Origin: Pezizomycotina sp. ARF18
Taxonomy: Eukaryota > Ascomycota
DNA: 36,947 nucleotides
Direction: 5' to 3'
Assembly: GCA_002224055.1 (NCBI GenBank)
Contig: AZLU01000099.1
Span: 43,240-80,186, forward strand
Part shown: positions 1 through 11,505 of the stretch, piece by piece
Position numbering within the stretch: the stretch's first letter is position 1
Layout: every line of letters begins with the position of its first letter
Position numbers and translations under genes: made by a program
The notes under the pieces: model-generated
The model's input: only the letters and a program-made list of their open reading frames with translations
Told to the model about the DNA's origin: nothing
Databases searched by the model: none

Positions 1-114
1 TCCCAGTATGGTTATTATGAGGAGCATAGTCACAGGGAACGCGCTCGCGTTCCGCGTGCGGGTAGGAGATACGCGGTCGTCGAGGGAGAGAGGCGGTGGA
101 ACGGGTCGGGATGA
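1..114 (+). CDS. possible C-terminal fragment of an unknown protein, cut by the window edge
   Basis: An open frame runs in from the left edge (frame 1) for 37 codons and stops at TGA 112-114. The peptide is rich in Arg, Tyr, Glu and Gly, beginning SQYGYYEEHSHRERARV, which is typical of a disordered, charged C-terminal tail. The stretch is GC-rich like other coding parts of the window, and the sequence turns AT-rich right after about 180. No family is recognisable from this tail and the start lies outside the window. A non-coding reading is possible. Confidence 0.3.
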   Translation, partial: SQYGYYEEHSHRERARVPRAGRRYAVVEGERRWNGSG

Positions 115-637
115 GAGGGCGGTGTCGAAACGGCCAGCGCTATCAGGCCGAGGTAGTCGGCGGCGTGCGTTCTCTGTTTTATAATTGAATATGTTAGCAA
201 TGTTATTATATATATATATTTCTACGTGAATAGTTGCGCACGGTGGATGAGTTTACCCGTAGAAAACGCAGCAGGGCGGGCACGAAAGCCCGGCGCTGGG
301 TCGTAGAAGCTGTCTGTCCGCCCTGCGTTCCTTCTTGGCCTCGGCGATGATGGCATCTGGTATGAGGGAAGAGGGGAGGAAGGAAGGAGGGGGATGTTTG
401 TATTTAGGTAGATTTGATATCGATATGAGATCATTGGGGGAAACGTGGGGAGCTGCAATGGGAAACTTTATACCAGGGAATTTGTAGGTCTTGTGATGCT
501 CTAAATCTCTAAATGGTTTGGAACATCGGCTCAATTTTTGAGAACCCCACTAAAATAAGATTCACAATCAGAGCCTTCCCCGCTCTCTAACATCGTCAAC
601 CTCCAACCCAAATCATTACTCCGTCATAGACCAATTG
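115..637. other. intergenic spacer upstream of MED7
   Basis: The first part (to about 175) is GC-rich, followed by an AT run with a short TA repeat near 206-221. Minus-strand open frames at 222-458 and 253-534 are low-complexity (Pro, Ser and Arg rich), match nothing I recognise and overlap each other in different frames, so I treat them as chance. The stretch probably holds the terminator of the left gene and the MED7 promoter. Confidence 0.5.
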
Positions 638-1664
638 CAATGGAAAGATGAGAACGCACTACAGCATCGAGGTACCGGCTCCCCCTCGTACTACAAGCTT
701 TTCACAACGAGAACCTCGAAGCCCTGAAGGAGTTCCGGGCAAAGTCCAAGCAGCAATTGCAAGAACAACAGCAGCCGCAGTCGACGCAAGACGCGTTTAC
801 GCAGCCGGCACGACACAATCGACAGAGACTACGCAAAATGATGCCACGCAATCGCAGTCGCCGAAACCTCTTCTCCATCGCAGCAGCGCGCAGCAAGAGC
901 AGCAGCAAGACCAGCAAGTAGCGCAGCAGCTACCCGACGAATTGAAGTTCCTGGTACCGCCGAAACCGCCAACGAAGGGGAGTACATGAGCTTCGGCGAT
1001 ATTTGGCACGTTAGTAAACCAGGAAAAGAATGCTCTAAAAGAAGTTCGGAAATAAAAACTAAAATGCTTATCTTCTTTTGCGTCATAGATACCCGAGCGA
1101 AATATGTCGCTGGAACAGGCTAACATCCCCCAGCTGTTCGCGAGCCCGGGAGACGAGAGCACAGCATCGACCGCGCACAGGAGCTGCGGAGGCTGTCCAA
1201 ATCCGTGCTGATGAACTACCTCGAGCTCGTCGGCGTGCTCGGCGTGAATCCGGGCCAGGTAATCCAACCCATCCTGAAGTAAGTATATGGTCGGTTTTAT
1301 TTTATTTTATTTATTTGTTTTTTTGCGATTTCATTCTACTATTCTCATCTTCGGTATTGTCTTTTGTCCACTCTAACAATAACGTATCGTTAATATATAG
1401 TACGAAGCTAAAATACAAGACCTGCGGTACACTTCATTAACCTCCCAGCTGATAAACGACTACCGGCCGCACCAGGCCCGCGAGACTCTGATCGCGATGA
1501 TGGAGGAGCAGCTGGAGACGTCGCGGAGGGAGACGGAGCAGAATAGGGCGCGTCGGGAGATGAGGGAGCTGCTAAAGAGCTGGAGCACGTACGATGCAGG
1601 GGGCTGCTGGATACTATGCTATGCCGGAGGATGCGAAGAAGGGGAACCAAGCGCCGGACGTTAA
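638..1664 (+). CDS. MED7: Mediator complex subunit 7 (three exons, frameshifted)
   Basis: Med7 is a middle-module subunit of Mediator, the nuclear coactivator that links transcription factors to RNA polymerase II. The conserved blocks appear in order but in different frames: SYYKLF-like text near 685-705, ENLEALKEFRAK near 708-745, a Gln-rich stretch, LPDELKFLVPPKPPT near 937-975, then MSFGDIWH ending at 1009. An intron at about 1010-1088 leads to NIPQLF and then LMNYLELVGVLGVNP (about 1208-1257). A second intron (1279-1400, GTAAGT...TATAG) leads to KIQDLR, HQLINDYRPHQARETL and MMEEQLETSRRETEQ. The helical C-terminal half, which pairs with Med21 in other species, is therefore complete in content. 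At least four one- or two-base frame changes interrupt it. The start (ATG near 638) and the stop (TAA 1662-1664 in the last frame) are uncertain by tens of bases. The family call is firm because block order and spacing match Med7. Confidence 0.88.
1010..1088 (+). other. MED7: intron 1 of MED7
   Basis: The GTTAGT donor follows FGDIWH and the acceptor ends in TCATAG before IPERNMSLEQANIPQLF. The removed segment has stops and no Med7 similarity. Confidence 0.65.
1279..1400 (+). other. MED7: intron 2 of MED7
   Basis: A canonical GTAAGTATAT donor and a TATATAG acceptor flank a T-rich, stop-rich segment that lies exactly between the GVNPGQ block and the KIQDLR block. Confidence 0.75.
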
Positions 1665-2427
1665 TATGGGGATGGTGGTGATGTGGGAAGGCAGTGGTAG
1701 CGGTGGTGCCGCTGCGCAGAGTAAGGATGCGCAGTTATGGAATCTATTACAGAGTATGGGGCGCTGGAGTATAGACATCGGAGAGTTCAAAAGGCACGCG
1801 TCTCCTTTGCCGCATCAAATATATGACTCACGACAAATCATGAAAGCGTTTCTCTTTTTGGTTTATTTAGTCTACAGCAGGCGCCAGGAGTCATCTCGTT
1901 ATCAGGATATCATTATACCTATATCTACAATTTGATATCTCTATATTACAAATAAATAATTAAAAAGGCATAAGGGATGTCTGCCAATCATAGTCCCTTT
2001 CAATCATTTTTTTTCTTTGAGGAAAAGCCTCTGAAAGATTGGGTGAGATGACAAAAAATTCTGCTAAAATTTATATTTCAATCTCCCAATAGACCAATAA
2101 CAAGTATGCTCGAGACCAGGGAGATGCATTTGATTCCAAACCTAAGAAGAAGAAGGGGAGGAGGTCGGTGAGTAGGCAAGGTCGTGGGGGGTTTGTGATT
2201 TTTCAATCTTAGATTATCACCTAGAAATAGAATAAAAGAAACATTTGAAGCGGAAAAATCAATCTTCAATTCAAAATTCGAAGAAGAAGTAATACTTATT
2301 TATGTACATCATAGAGAGGTCAGACGTGACAGAGTTCAAGATTGTCGAACATGAATCATGATGGTTGGTGGTCGTCGTTGTTAAAAAGTTGAAAAGTGAG
2401 ATGAAATTTTAATTCAGGTCACGAAAG

Positions 2428-2449
2428 AAAAAAAAAATTTTTTTTTTTT
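2428..2449. repeat. A10/T12 tract palindrome
   Basis: Ten A are followed directly by twelve T, a perfect self-complementary AT tract in the spacer. Two similar tracts occur at 28180-28205 and about 30773-30793. Confidence 0.9.
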
Positions 2450-3167
2450 GAGGACCATCTTTTTATAGTGGGCAGTTCAAAAGAAAAAATAGCTCCCTTT
2501 CCCAATTCGGGATTATTTATTATTATTATTTTTTTTTGATTGTTTTTTTCGGTCGAATTCAAAATGCTTACTAAGGATTAATATAAGTTATACTTAATAA
2601 ATAATATTGCAGGAGCGGCTATCTTGCTATCTTCTTGTTGCTGATATTTACTTAAGTACCATATAGTAGTAGTATGTACAGATACTTACTTATCTTTTAT
2701 AATATACGAAATACTTAAATAGTACATGCCCCACCGCCAGCATTGCATCCGGTATCCTCACCACCACTACGAGCGAGCAGGTCATCTCTCTGTAAACAAG
2801 TGTTCTTCCGGTTTCTTGTTTGAACTCTTTGCTGTCCTGCTTCGAGCGTCGCATGCGCATCTCTCGGCATTTTTGTATAGATTTTATGTATAGCATTCTG
2901 CGCTTATTAAAAAGAGTCCAAATATTTCTCAAACCGGATGAGGATCTGGGATTGTACGCCGGGCTATAAAAGCCCAGTCCTTTCTAAAAACGCGCGCTCG
3001 CGCAAAATGTCGGCTTTATGGCGCGCACCAGTCTTCTACTTCAAATGTAGCATTGTGCGCTTGTATAGAGGGCGGGGATGATTATAACGGGGTGCATGCA
3101 GTTCAATCCAGTCAAGTCTGGTCCCCCCTTCAGCACGAAAATTTCAATTTGAATAAATGACCCTGCG

Positions 3168-3190
3168 TTTTTTTTTTTTTTTTTTTTTTT
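3168..3190. repeat. poly-T run (23 T)
   Basis: An uninterrupted homopolymer in the spacer. Runs this long are unreliable in length in most sequencing data. Confidence 0.9.
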
Positions 3191-3938
3191 CGAATTCTTC
3201 AGCTAGAGGTCTAGAGGAGTCCATGTCAAGCATCGTCGACAAAGAGCGGCCCACCGCCAAGATATGGCGCGAACAGATAAGACATCTCCCCGCGGAACGC
3301 CCATATTGACCTATTTGAGATTGATGCAGAAGACTATTTAATCGGGCTATGTAACACACACTTTTAAGACACTTTATCTCTCCCCCTAAATATCCTATCA
3401 AGTTGGCGCTTCGAACTTGTGCGCAAGATTTAGGATGCCTAAGCAATGTTAAACGTCAATGTCTATTAATGCAGATGGCTTTAAGTCTAGACTTCGTAGG
3501 ATGCTTTAGCTTCTTGTAAAATACCGGAGGTGACCCCCACAATATACCTTCTTAACCAACGAGCTCCGGCTCGGCCTTTGTCGACGAAGAGCTGCCCAGA
3601 TGTGGTGTGCCAACGGATGAGACATTGGGAAGCGTATTAAGCACCTTACCAAGTAGCTATAACCAGCGAACGCCTTCACTTTTCCTGGCCGAATTCTGAG
3701 TGGGAAGGAACAGTATGGCGCTTTCAGCTGAAAAGAAGATGGAGGAGGGCTGATACACTTTCGTCCTCTCCAGGGGAGTGGTTTCTCTACTTAAACTGGC
3801 CCCTCGGCCTTGTGCAATGAACACCCTGGGTATTATTCATGCTATGAGCCACTAAAACTAGTTCGCTCACTCAAGTTGGGGCATTTATATTTCACATATA
3901 TTCCTACTACGGCCAGCCCATTTTTCCCACCAGCCATC

Positions 3939-5850
3939 ATGCCCTTGAAGAATACAAACTGGTACGCGAAGAACATCGCTCCGGTAGCAGCCTATGGACG
4001 AAATGAAACGGCCGCCGTCGACACGGCAGGCCTAAATTCGGCGAAACTAACTCGCGCTTCCTTACCATAGTTCCGTTGTTGGCGGAAGAGTGGTGGTGGT
4101 GGATAGCTCTATTGCGCCATCTTTTTGCAGCAGTACATTGCTGCGAGTACAGATTGCGTTAATCTTTGCACGTTGTTCGAAGTTATTGGCAGTTATCGGC
4201 GACGCAATGCGTCTTCTTAGGAGTCGACAATATGCGGGCAACGGTTTACAGACCGAGACCACAGCTACACATCTTCCAGTCATGCTTGCAAATGGAGGGC
4301 TGTGGACGAGCGATGCGTGGACGGCAGTTACGTTGTCAATCCGTCACATACGCAAAAGCAATTGAAGATGTCATCTGGATACATTGCGTTCTGCTTGTTC
4401 GCCCTCATGGCCTTGGCCATCGGGCCTCTTACCGCTTTTTTGATTTCTCGGGAGTTGTTATTGGATTTGGTGGGCGTCTTCGTGGCCTTGCATTCGCCCG
4501 TTCAATTTTACTATCGGAGCAGCGAACATCGTCTCAGCTGGGACAGATCACCATGGACGCGCCATTGAGCTGCTCCCTTGGCTCTCTACTTTCAATTATC
4601 CGTGGTCGTCTTCAACGGTGGAGATGAATACCTTTCCGGAAAATCCATTATCGATCCGATTTCCGGGGCTAATTATACTCAGCTTGCCGGATGTGAGCTC
4701 GGGATGACGTCCTCTGCGACAAGAGATTTCCTTATACCCACATGGTGTCTGGAGAGCTCACTGGTCCGCAGCTCGGACTCTGTCCCGAAATAACTGGAAA
4801 CTCGCCATGGAATCGTTTTGCGTTAGGCTCAACTCCACGGCTATCAGCTATTACGATCCATACACGGGTGGAATTATCACCTCAGCTTCGCACTGGCTCT
4901 ACGAGCCCAAGAAAACGCTACTTTTCTAGAAACGCTCTCGGTCAACGCGAAACGGAGCGATACGCAAGGAAGAAAAAACTTCATAACGGACACCTACTTC
5001 ATTGACGACCCGTCGATTGGCTGGGTCTCGAACGCTGGAGGCCGTCTCTCCGCAAACCTGGAGGTAGATGAACTCGCGGTTATTACGATTCTTCCTCCCA
5101 CTGAAGCCATCAATCAGATGTCAGCGACTATATCTATTCAGCACCGGTAACAGCTGCTGCTTCGACTTCCGACCGAGCCAGATGGTACATATTTTTGCTG
5201 GGAGAAGCTATTTATCTCTGTTGGTGGGTGACGACGAGTCCTAAACAGGACGAACTTGTCCAGGGCAGCCACATCCCTCTCGGCGTCGAACGTTGATGCA
5301 GATGGCTCGCGGCGAGTTTATATAAAGCCGCTGAGGTTTGAGGGGCAATACTTCCTGCAATATTTTTCTGACACTCCGAGGTGGGAATATAACGCGACGC
5401 TTGCACCCATCATTCCGTTCGGAGCAGAGATGCACCGGTGGGTCACATCGGACTGATGGATATTGCATCCAAGCAACACGAACAGTAACAGGATATTACG
5501 CGCGGGGTGTCCCCCAAAACAGTTCCAGCATTGATCGGTTCAGAATCCCTATTTGCTTGACCTCTGCGATTCCATTCGGACAGCCAAGCAAGGGACGGTA
5601 TCTCTTTCCATCTGGATTGTCCTGTACTGCTCGTAATCTTAGTCCTCGCGTTTTCTGGTGGCTAGCGGAGGTTCTTCTTACCACTTTGGCTCAAAAGGGA
5701 TATCCGGGGCCTCTGCGGGCGTTCCTGATTTTACCCGCGACGGCCTACGGCGTTAAGTACGAGCGTCGCCCTGGCTCTAACGGATCAGACATTCAAAAGT
5801 CAAGCATTCTGCGAGCGGCTACCCTGAAATTACGGGGAATTTGGGGATGA
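3939..5850 (+). CDS. unrecognised protein, probably membrane-anchored or secreted (frameshifted)
   Basis: I do not recognise the family. The region is GC-richer than its flanks and reads as protein on the plus strand in frames that hand over to each other. A hydrophobic stretch, GYIAFCLFALMALAIGPLTA (about 4375-4434), looks like a transmembrane helix. It is followed by text that could be extracellular, such as GDEYLSGKSIIDPISGANYT (4620-4679, with a potential N-glycosylation NYT), AISYYDPYTGGIITSASHW, DTYFIDDPSIGWVSNAGGRL (near 4989-5048) and FEGQYFLQYFSDTPRWEYNA (near 5338-5397). The last long frame (5338-5850) ends at TGA 5848-5850. At least five frame changes separate these pieces. The start (ATG 3939) is a guess and introns may be present. 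The beta-rich, Tyr/Gly/Asn-rich character suggests an exported protein, but no function can be assigned. Confidence 0.5.
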
Positions 5851-7621
5851 AATCGGGCTAGTTTATTGGAGGTATCCAACGGGTGGGTGCTCTCCTGGAG
5901 CCAGGTCCAGAAGACCCAGCAAAAAGTCAAGATCGTTTGACTATATCATCTCTTGTTTATATTGTGAGGAATTTTTCAATTTTTATTTCTTCTTTTATAC
6001 TAGCGTTAGTGCACATATATACATATACACGCGCATACATTCTTTTATTCTTTTCTTTTCTCTCTCTTAGGAAATTCTATATCTATGCGCGGTAATATTA
6101 ATAGCATATACGCTGCAAGCGCATGGATTTTTATTATTATTCTAGTCTAGTTTGTAGGATTTATCTTTCTACTTTACATATAGCTATATAGTATTAAATG
6201 TATTAAGAAACGGAAGTATCATAAGATTTATTATTATAAATAGTTCGTTCTTGGCTTCCTTTTTTTTTATAATATAGCAATCGTTAAGTAAAAATAATTT
6301 ATTCTTTAGATAAAAAATCCTACTATAATTTTTTAATACAGAGTTACTTTTTTTTTTTTTTTTGCTAAGAGAGAGAGAGAGAGCTTCCGCCTATACTTTT
6401 AGAGCTCTTTCCTACATAACAATATGACTGACTATACTGTTTTTATTATAATATAATACTTATAAAATCTTTTGGTGCCTTATATATATACTTTTTCCCA
6501 TCGTAAAGATGCCCTAGTAATACAAATAGGCTAGGAACACGAAATTAGCTATCTTACAATATCGAATTACTTCCCCCCCCCCTGAATTCACGAAAAACCA
6601 AATTTTTCTGTATCAGGTCTTTCGTGGGTCGATGCGACAGTCGAAAGCTACGGTACTTGTCGTTGTTGAACATCTAGTATTGTGGGTCCTGCAAGTTCAT
6701 CGAATCAAATTATTTTTTTTTTAAAGTTATTGCTATTTCCCATTCTTTTTCACGAGCAGAGTTAATTTTCTAAAATAATATATAGAATAAGTAGATTCTG
6801 GTACATATTATATGAATATTCTAATACGGAAAGTCACCTTTTAAATATTCTGTTAGTGAACCATAGTATACTATCCCGTACCTGAAGAGAAGAGGAGATT
6901 TCCCAGGCAGTTCGAATGTTTAGAAGCCCTAGGCCCTCCTTCTTGAGTTTGAATTGATATATTTTTATTTTTTTATTTTTATTTTTTATTTTTATTGAAA
7001 GTGCAAGAAATATTTTCCCTTCCTCCACCCAAATACGGCATCCTTCTAGAACATCTAACTCGCCTTCTCTTTAATTCCCTCTTCTGTTTTAGCTTCAATC
7101 ACGACATCGACGGACGACATTTCGTAACTCTCAACGCACTCCGAAACTGCATTCCCGCTCCTCTTATCGGACAGCAAACCCATTTGTAAGGCGATCAAGT
7201 AAAAGACTAATATACTAGTACTATGGAGAAATCTGGAGCGGATTCGGAGGCTATGGAGAGAATGCAGAGTTATTTTTGCCCCTCGGTAAAAGAGACGAAG
7301 GAGTAGTTAGAGGAAGGGAAAAGATCTTACGCTTCATTCTGCTTTGGAAAGAAGGAGCTGTCCGTATAAATAGCCATTGAGCTCCAATTATTCGCTGCAG
7401 CTTTCTGATCTTTTCAGAGCAAAAAAAAAAAAAACAAAAAAAAAAAACAAAACAAAAAAGTCCCTTGCAGAAGGCAGGAAGGAATAGAAGGGTCTTGTAG
7501 TTTTAAGTTCTGACAGATTTATACTCTTTTAACCTTAATTGTTTCTCTATCTTTTTCTTTCTTTCTGGCCAATTTTTATCTCTTTCCTTCCTTCTTACTA
7601 CTCAGATCAAATCCATCCATC
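5851..7621. other. AT-rich spacer and MET10 upstream region
   Basis: About 1.7 kb of mostly AT-rich sequence with TA-rich and poly-T stretches, a GA repeat near 6370-6382, a C10 run at 6573-6582, T/A-rich repeats around 6960-7000 and A-rich tracts near 7422-7460. I found no convincing gene; the short open frames (5883-6095 and 6995-7189 plus, 6834-7028 minus) are low complexity. The pyrimidine-rich stretch at about 7540-7600 just before the MET10 start resembles a fungal core promoter or 5' UTR. Confidence 0.5.
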
Positions 7622-10600
7622 ATGTTTCTGCCAAATAAGGAGACACCTCTAGCGAATCTGATCCTCAGAGCTCCAACGCCGGAGGAAATCAAGTTGATGG
7701 TGAGGCACACTGGAGCTCTAAAAGCCTCCCCAGCTTTCCCTTCGGAACACCTGAGGATGTTGCCGCCCTTGGAGGTCCCACGTACCTCACCGCTCAAGAC
7801 CTCGTCCAGCAGGTAGCCTACTCGCTATCCACAAGATTTTCTCTTACTCCCCGGATACCTTTGCACTCGATGCTGCCGTCAAGCAATGGTCCAGCGGAAA
7901 GCAGAAGAACGCTTTCGGCGGGGACCTCGGTCACCAACATGGAAACCCGCGCCGGTGCCGCTTCAGTGCTCCTCGGCTACGTCTTCTCTTCGGATAGGAC
8001 CACCTCGAAGCAAAACATCCCCCAATCAGTCATCGCATCCAGCGCCACGCTGCTCGAGATGCAAATGCCTTGGACCAGCTCTCATTGCTGTACTCCGCTT
8101 CTACCCCCTTTGTTGCCCATGTGGCAGCGCTCGACTATTCACTTTTTCCGACCCATTGGTGACCGACTATTCTTCGGCACTTCGGGTAGCCCAAGATACC
8201 GGCATCGGTCTATTGACATCGAGCTCAGCACACGAAGCCCAGCATATGCTCTGCTGGCTACCGCAATGTCATCTGTCCTCCCTACGGTGCACGTTTACGA
8301 CGGCGTGAAGCTTAGCGGGAATCTACCAGAGTTGTTGACGTCCTCGACCAGACGGCGATCGTCAATGCCTACCAAAGCTCTGTCGGATCTCAGGAATCTT
8401 CGAAGCGAGAGGACTCTGCCGTGAAGGTGTCGAAAATCTTGAGCAAGCTTAACGCCGAACTAGGCACCTCATACTTCTTCGAGTATGCTGGACACAAGAA
8501 CCCGATGTCGTCTTGGTGGTTTTCGGATCCGCCGAATCGTCACTTGCTACTCAAGTTGCTTCGACGCTATCCGATGCTGGCCGGAGGATTGGCGTTTCTC
8601 CGTCCGCATCTACAGGCCATTTGCCGAGGAAGAGTTTTTGAAGCTGCTCCCAGAGTCGGTTAAGCGCGTCGCCGTTCTCGGTCAGGTACCGAATGAGGTA
8701 GACGTCGAAGACCGTACCGTGCAATCACCTTTGTACGAAGACGTCTTAGCCACGCTCACGATGTCTGACAGGTGGACTTTGCTCCTCCTGTTGTTGATGT
8801 GAAGTATTCTAGGAGCAAGTTTTGTCTCCTAAGCGTTGCCTGGATCTTCAAGCAGATTACTAGCCGCGGTCAAATTACCGTTGATATTCCCAGCGAAGTC
8901 CTCTCTTCAGATGCACCATTAGCAGCATTCAGATTGAGCGACAAGCAGGAATTATCCGAGTTCCTATTCCTTGACCTCGATGACTCGGAGTTGACTGGCG
9001 TTCCTGCCTCGATTGCGCGCTTCCTGGCTACGGATTCTACCCAGAATGTCAGCTACAACTTGTCGTATGACAATCTTACTGAGGGGTATTGTCGCCACAC
9101 AAGTCAGGGCTCAAAAAGGTCATCGATGCTTCGTATAGCGTCGAGAATGCGGACGTTGTCGTTATCAACGACGCAAGCTTTTAGCGTCACTCAACGCTCC
9201 TGCTCTGATGAAATCCGGTTCCACTTTGATTTGCGAGCTGATATCAAAGACGAGGACGTTGAGAAGCAGATACCAGCTTCGATTCGCAGAGCTATCGCAG
9301 CAAAGGACATCAAATTGGACATTGTCGATGTTCCTCAAGAAGAAAGCACCGCGGCCATTGAAGCCGCTAAACTTCAGCTTGTGTTCTTAGGCCTCATCGG
9401 CGCAGATATTTCGTCGCCGTCGGCTGTGGAGAAAGCTCTACACTACGTTGATCTTAACGTTGACGAATATCTCAAAGTTCTTGAAAACATTTCAACCCAC
9501 GTAAGGAGCTTTGAGGTTCCGAAGACTTGGGCTGAGCCCGAAGTCGAGGAGAATGAAACTGCGCCCACAGCATCTATCCGCTCCACAAGCTTCTCCGTCA
9601 ACGAAGCGAAGCACGAGGTTGAGGTGCCATCGCTTCTCCGATCTCCTCAGCAGGCTGCCATCGCTCTCTCGTTCAAGGAAGCCTACGACGTCAAGTCTGC
9701 ACTGCGTCCGGATCTACCGACCAGGAACTTTATCATTAAAGTAAAAGAGAACAAGCGCTTGACCCACAAAGCTACGATCGTAACATCTTCCACATCGAGT
9801 TCGACACAACGGACACGGGCATGACGTACGAGATTGGCGAGGCTTTGGGCATCCACGCGCACAACGACGTCAAGGAGGTTGACCAGTTCATCAAGGACTA
9901 CGGCTTGAACCCCACCGATATCGTCGAGGCCGCTTCCAAGGACGATCCTGATGTTCTCGAAATGAGGACCGTGCACCAGGCGCTCCTTCAGAATGTTGAC
10001 ATCTTCGGAAGGCCTCCGAGCGTTTCTACGAGGCCCTCGCGGAGTTCGCGACGAACGAAGAGGAGAAAAAATCGCTGCTCACGCTCACATCGCCCGAGGG
10101 TGCCGTTGAATTCAAGAGGAGGGCGGAAGTAGATACAGTCACGTACGCGGACGTACTCCAAGAATTCCCGTCTGCCAGGCCGGACTTCCACCAGCTCGTC
10201 AAGATTATCTCGCCGCTGAAGCGCCGCGAGTACTCCATCGCGAGCTCGCAGGTCGTCAATCCGACCAGCGTACACCTTCTCATCGTCGTCGTCAGCTGGA
10301 AGGATCCCGGGGCAGGGACAGGTTCGGCCAGGCGACAAGGTACCTCTCCAGGCTACCTGTCGGCGCGGAAGTAACCGTCAGCGTCAAGCCCTCCGTCATG
10401 AAGCTACCCCCTCTTTCCACCCAGCCGCTCATCATGGCGGGTCTGGGTACCGGTCTCGCGCCGTTCCGCGCTTCGTGCAGTACCGCGCTTGGCAGAAGAG
10501 CCAGGGTATCCGATCGGCGATGTCCTGCTGTACATGGGTTCCAGGCACCAGCGGGAGGAGTACCTCTACGGCGAGGAGTGGGAGGCGTACGAGGCCGCGG

Positions 10601-10881
10601 GTGTGATCACGCGCATCGGCAAGGCGTTCAGCAGGGACCAGCCGCAGAAGATTTACATCCAGGATAGGATGCGGCAGAGCATCGACGATATCGTCGATGC
10701 CTACCTGGCGAAGGAAGGAGCTTTCTACCTCTGCGGCCCCACGTGGCCCGTGCCTGATGTGAGCCAGGTACTCATGGAGGCTATAAGCATCGATGCCCAG
10801 AAGAAGGGCAAGAAGGTCGACGAGAGGAGGACGATCGAGAGCTTGAAAGATGTGGGGAGATACGTTTTGGAAGTTTACTAG
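7622..10881 (+). CDS. MET10: sulfite reductase [NADPH] flavoprotein subunit (frameshifted)
   Basis: Met10 takes electrons from NADPH through FAD and passes them to the Met5 subunit, which reduces sulfite to sulfide in sulfate assimilation and cysteine/methionine synthesis (cytosol). Blocks in order: an N-terminal part with GGPTYLTAQDLVQQVAYSLS (near 7769-7828), which belongs to the pyruvate-ferredoxin-oxidoreductase-like region of fungal Met10; LDQLSLLYSASTPFVAHVAA; VVLVVFGSAESSLATQVAST (near 8510-8570); a long readable frame 8772-9824; then the FAD/NADPH reductase module with MTYEIGEALGIHAHNDVKEV (9821-9880), REYSIASSQVVNPTSVHL (FAD-binding RxYS), IMAGLGTGLAPFRA (nucleotide-binding GTGLAPFR, near 10430-10470), LYMGSRHQREEYLYGEEW and the C-terminal FYLCGPTWPVPDV...DVGRYVLEVY, stop TAG 10879-10881. 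About 1080 codons fit the family. There are many single-base frame changes (for example near 7735, 8500, 10015, 10305 and 10480). No intron is evident. The start is tentative because the first 35 codons sit in another frame from the first conserved block. Confidence 0.93.
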
Positions 10882-11505
10882 ATGTCCAACCGCTGAGCTC
10901 TCAAGAGCGACTACTTTTGTAATAATATTTTTTGTATTTTTGTACTTTTGAAAAAGCGGATGACTTCGATATCGAAAAGCTTCTTTTGCTTGTTTGGAAT
11001 TTGTCTAGAAATAAGTAACGAATCAAATAATACAGTAATTCGTGAAAAAGAAATGTTCGCAGGACTCTAGCGGGTAATGTCACGATTTTAAATCCTCGAT
11101 TGGGCTGGGATGTGAACCGCGAGTAGCCATCCCCCCCGGCCCCCGGCGGCAATTAAGAATTCTCCGTCAGAGCCGAGAAATCGAAAGGCGTCCTAATGAA
11201 GTCACCGCCGCAATTTCAAGTGGGCAATTGAATAAGAAAAGCTTGCACCTCTATAAAACTTCCCAAAGAATTATATTTTTAATATAAAAAAGCAAATAAA
11301 ACACAGAAAAAGACAACCCCGCATGATTGTGAATTCTTCTATCTTGTCAAGATCATATTTCCTTACGAGAAGTATATATCCATCAATCTCACTTTCCAAT
11401 ACTAGGTCAAGAGTATTACTCAATAGCAGTCTCGTTAAGCAAAAGTCATTATTTTCCTCAAGTAACAAGCTCAGCTTTGCGCAGCACGGAAACACGAACA
11501 TCAAC
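10882..11505. promoter_or_regulatory. MET10-GLO1 spacer (terminator plus GLO1 promoter)
   Basis: AT-rich 3' flank of MET10 up to about 11090, then a short GC-rich patch (11120-11160, with C7 and CCCCCGG) and pyrimidine/AT-rich sequence before the GLO1 start. The open frames here (10901-11152 and 11271-11582 minus, 11323-11589 plus) have no recognisable content, and the plus one only shadows the first GLO1 exon. Confidence 0.4.

Larger units (their letters stand above)
1665..3938. other. AT-rich intergenic spacer with no recognisable gene
   Basis: This holds the MED7 3' region and about 2 kb of mostly AT-rich DNA. It contains an A10/T12 tract palindrome at 2428-2449, a small GGGCT/AGCCC hairpin around a TATA-like core at 2961-2975, a GC-rich island near 2985-3050 with repeated GCGCG, and a 23-T run at 3168-3190. 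Open frames on both strands (for example 2690-2932 and 3144-3446, minus) are short and resemble nothing I know. Confidence 0.55.

Noticed and set aside
648-989. Stand-alone Gln-rich protein (prion-like) in the open frame
   Set aside because: The frame contains the Med7 block LPDELKFLVPPKPP and is one out-of-register segment of MED7.
4375-4470. DUF3176-type fungal membrane protein
   Set aside because: A hydrophobic helix with a Gly-Pro-Leu-Thr motif gave a faint resemblance, but the Trp-rich N-terminal helices and Cys-rich external blocks of that family are not seen.
7422-7460. A-rich array as a CRISPR-like or tandem repeat
   Set aside because: It is only poly-A interrupted by single C bases, with no repeat-spacer structure, in a eukaryotic promoter region.
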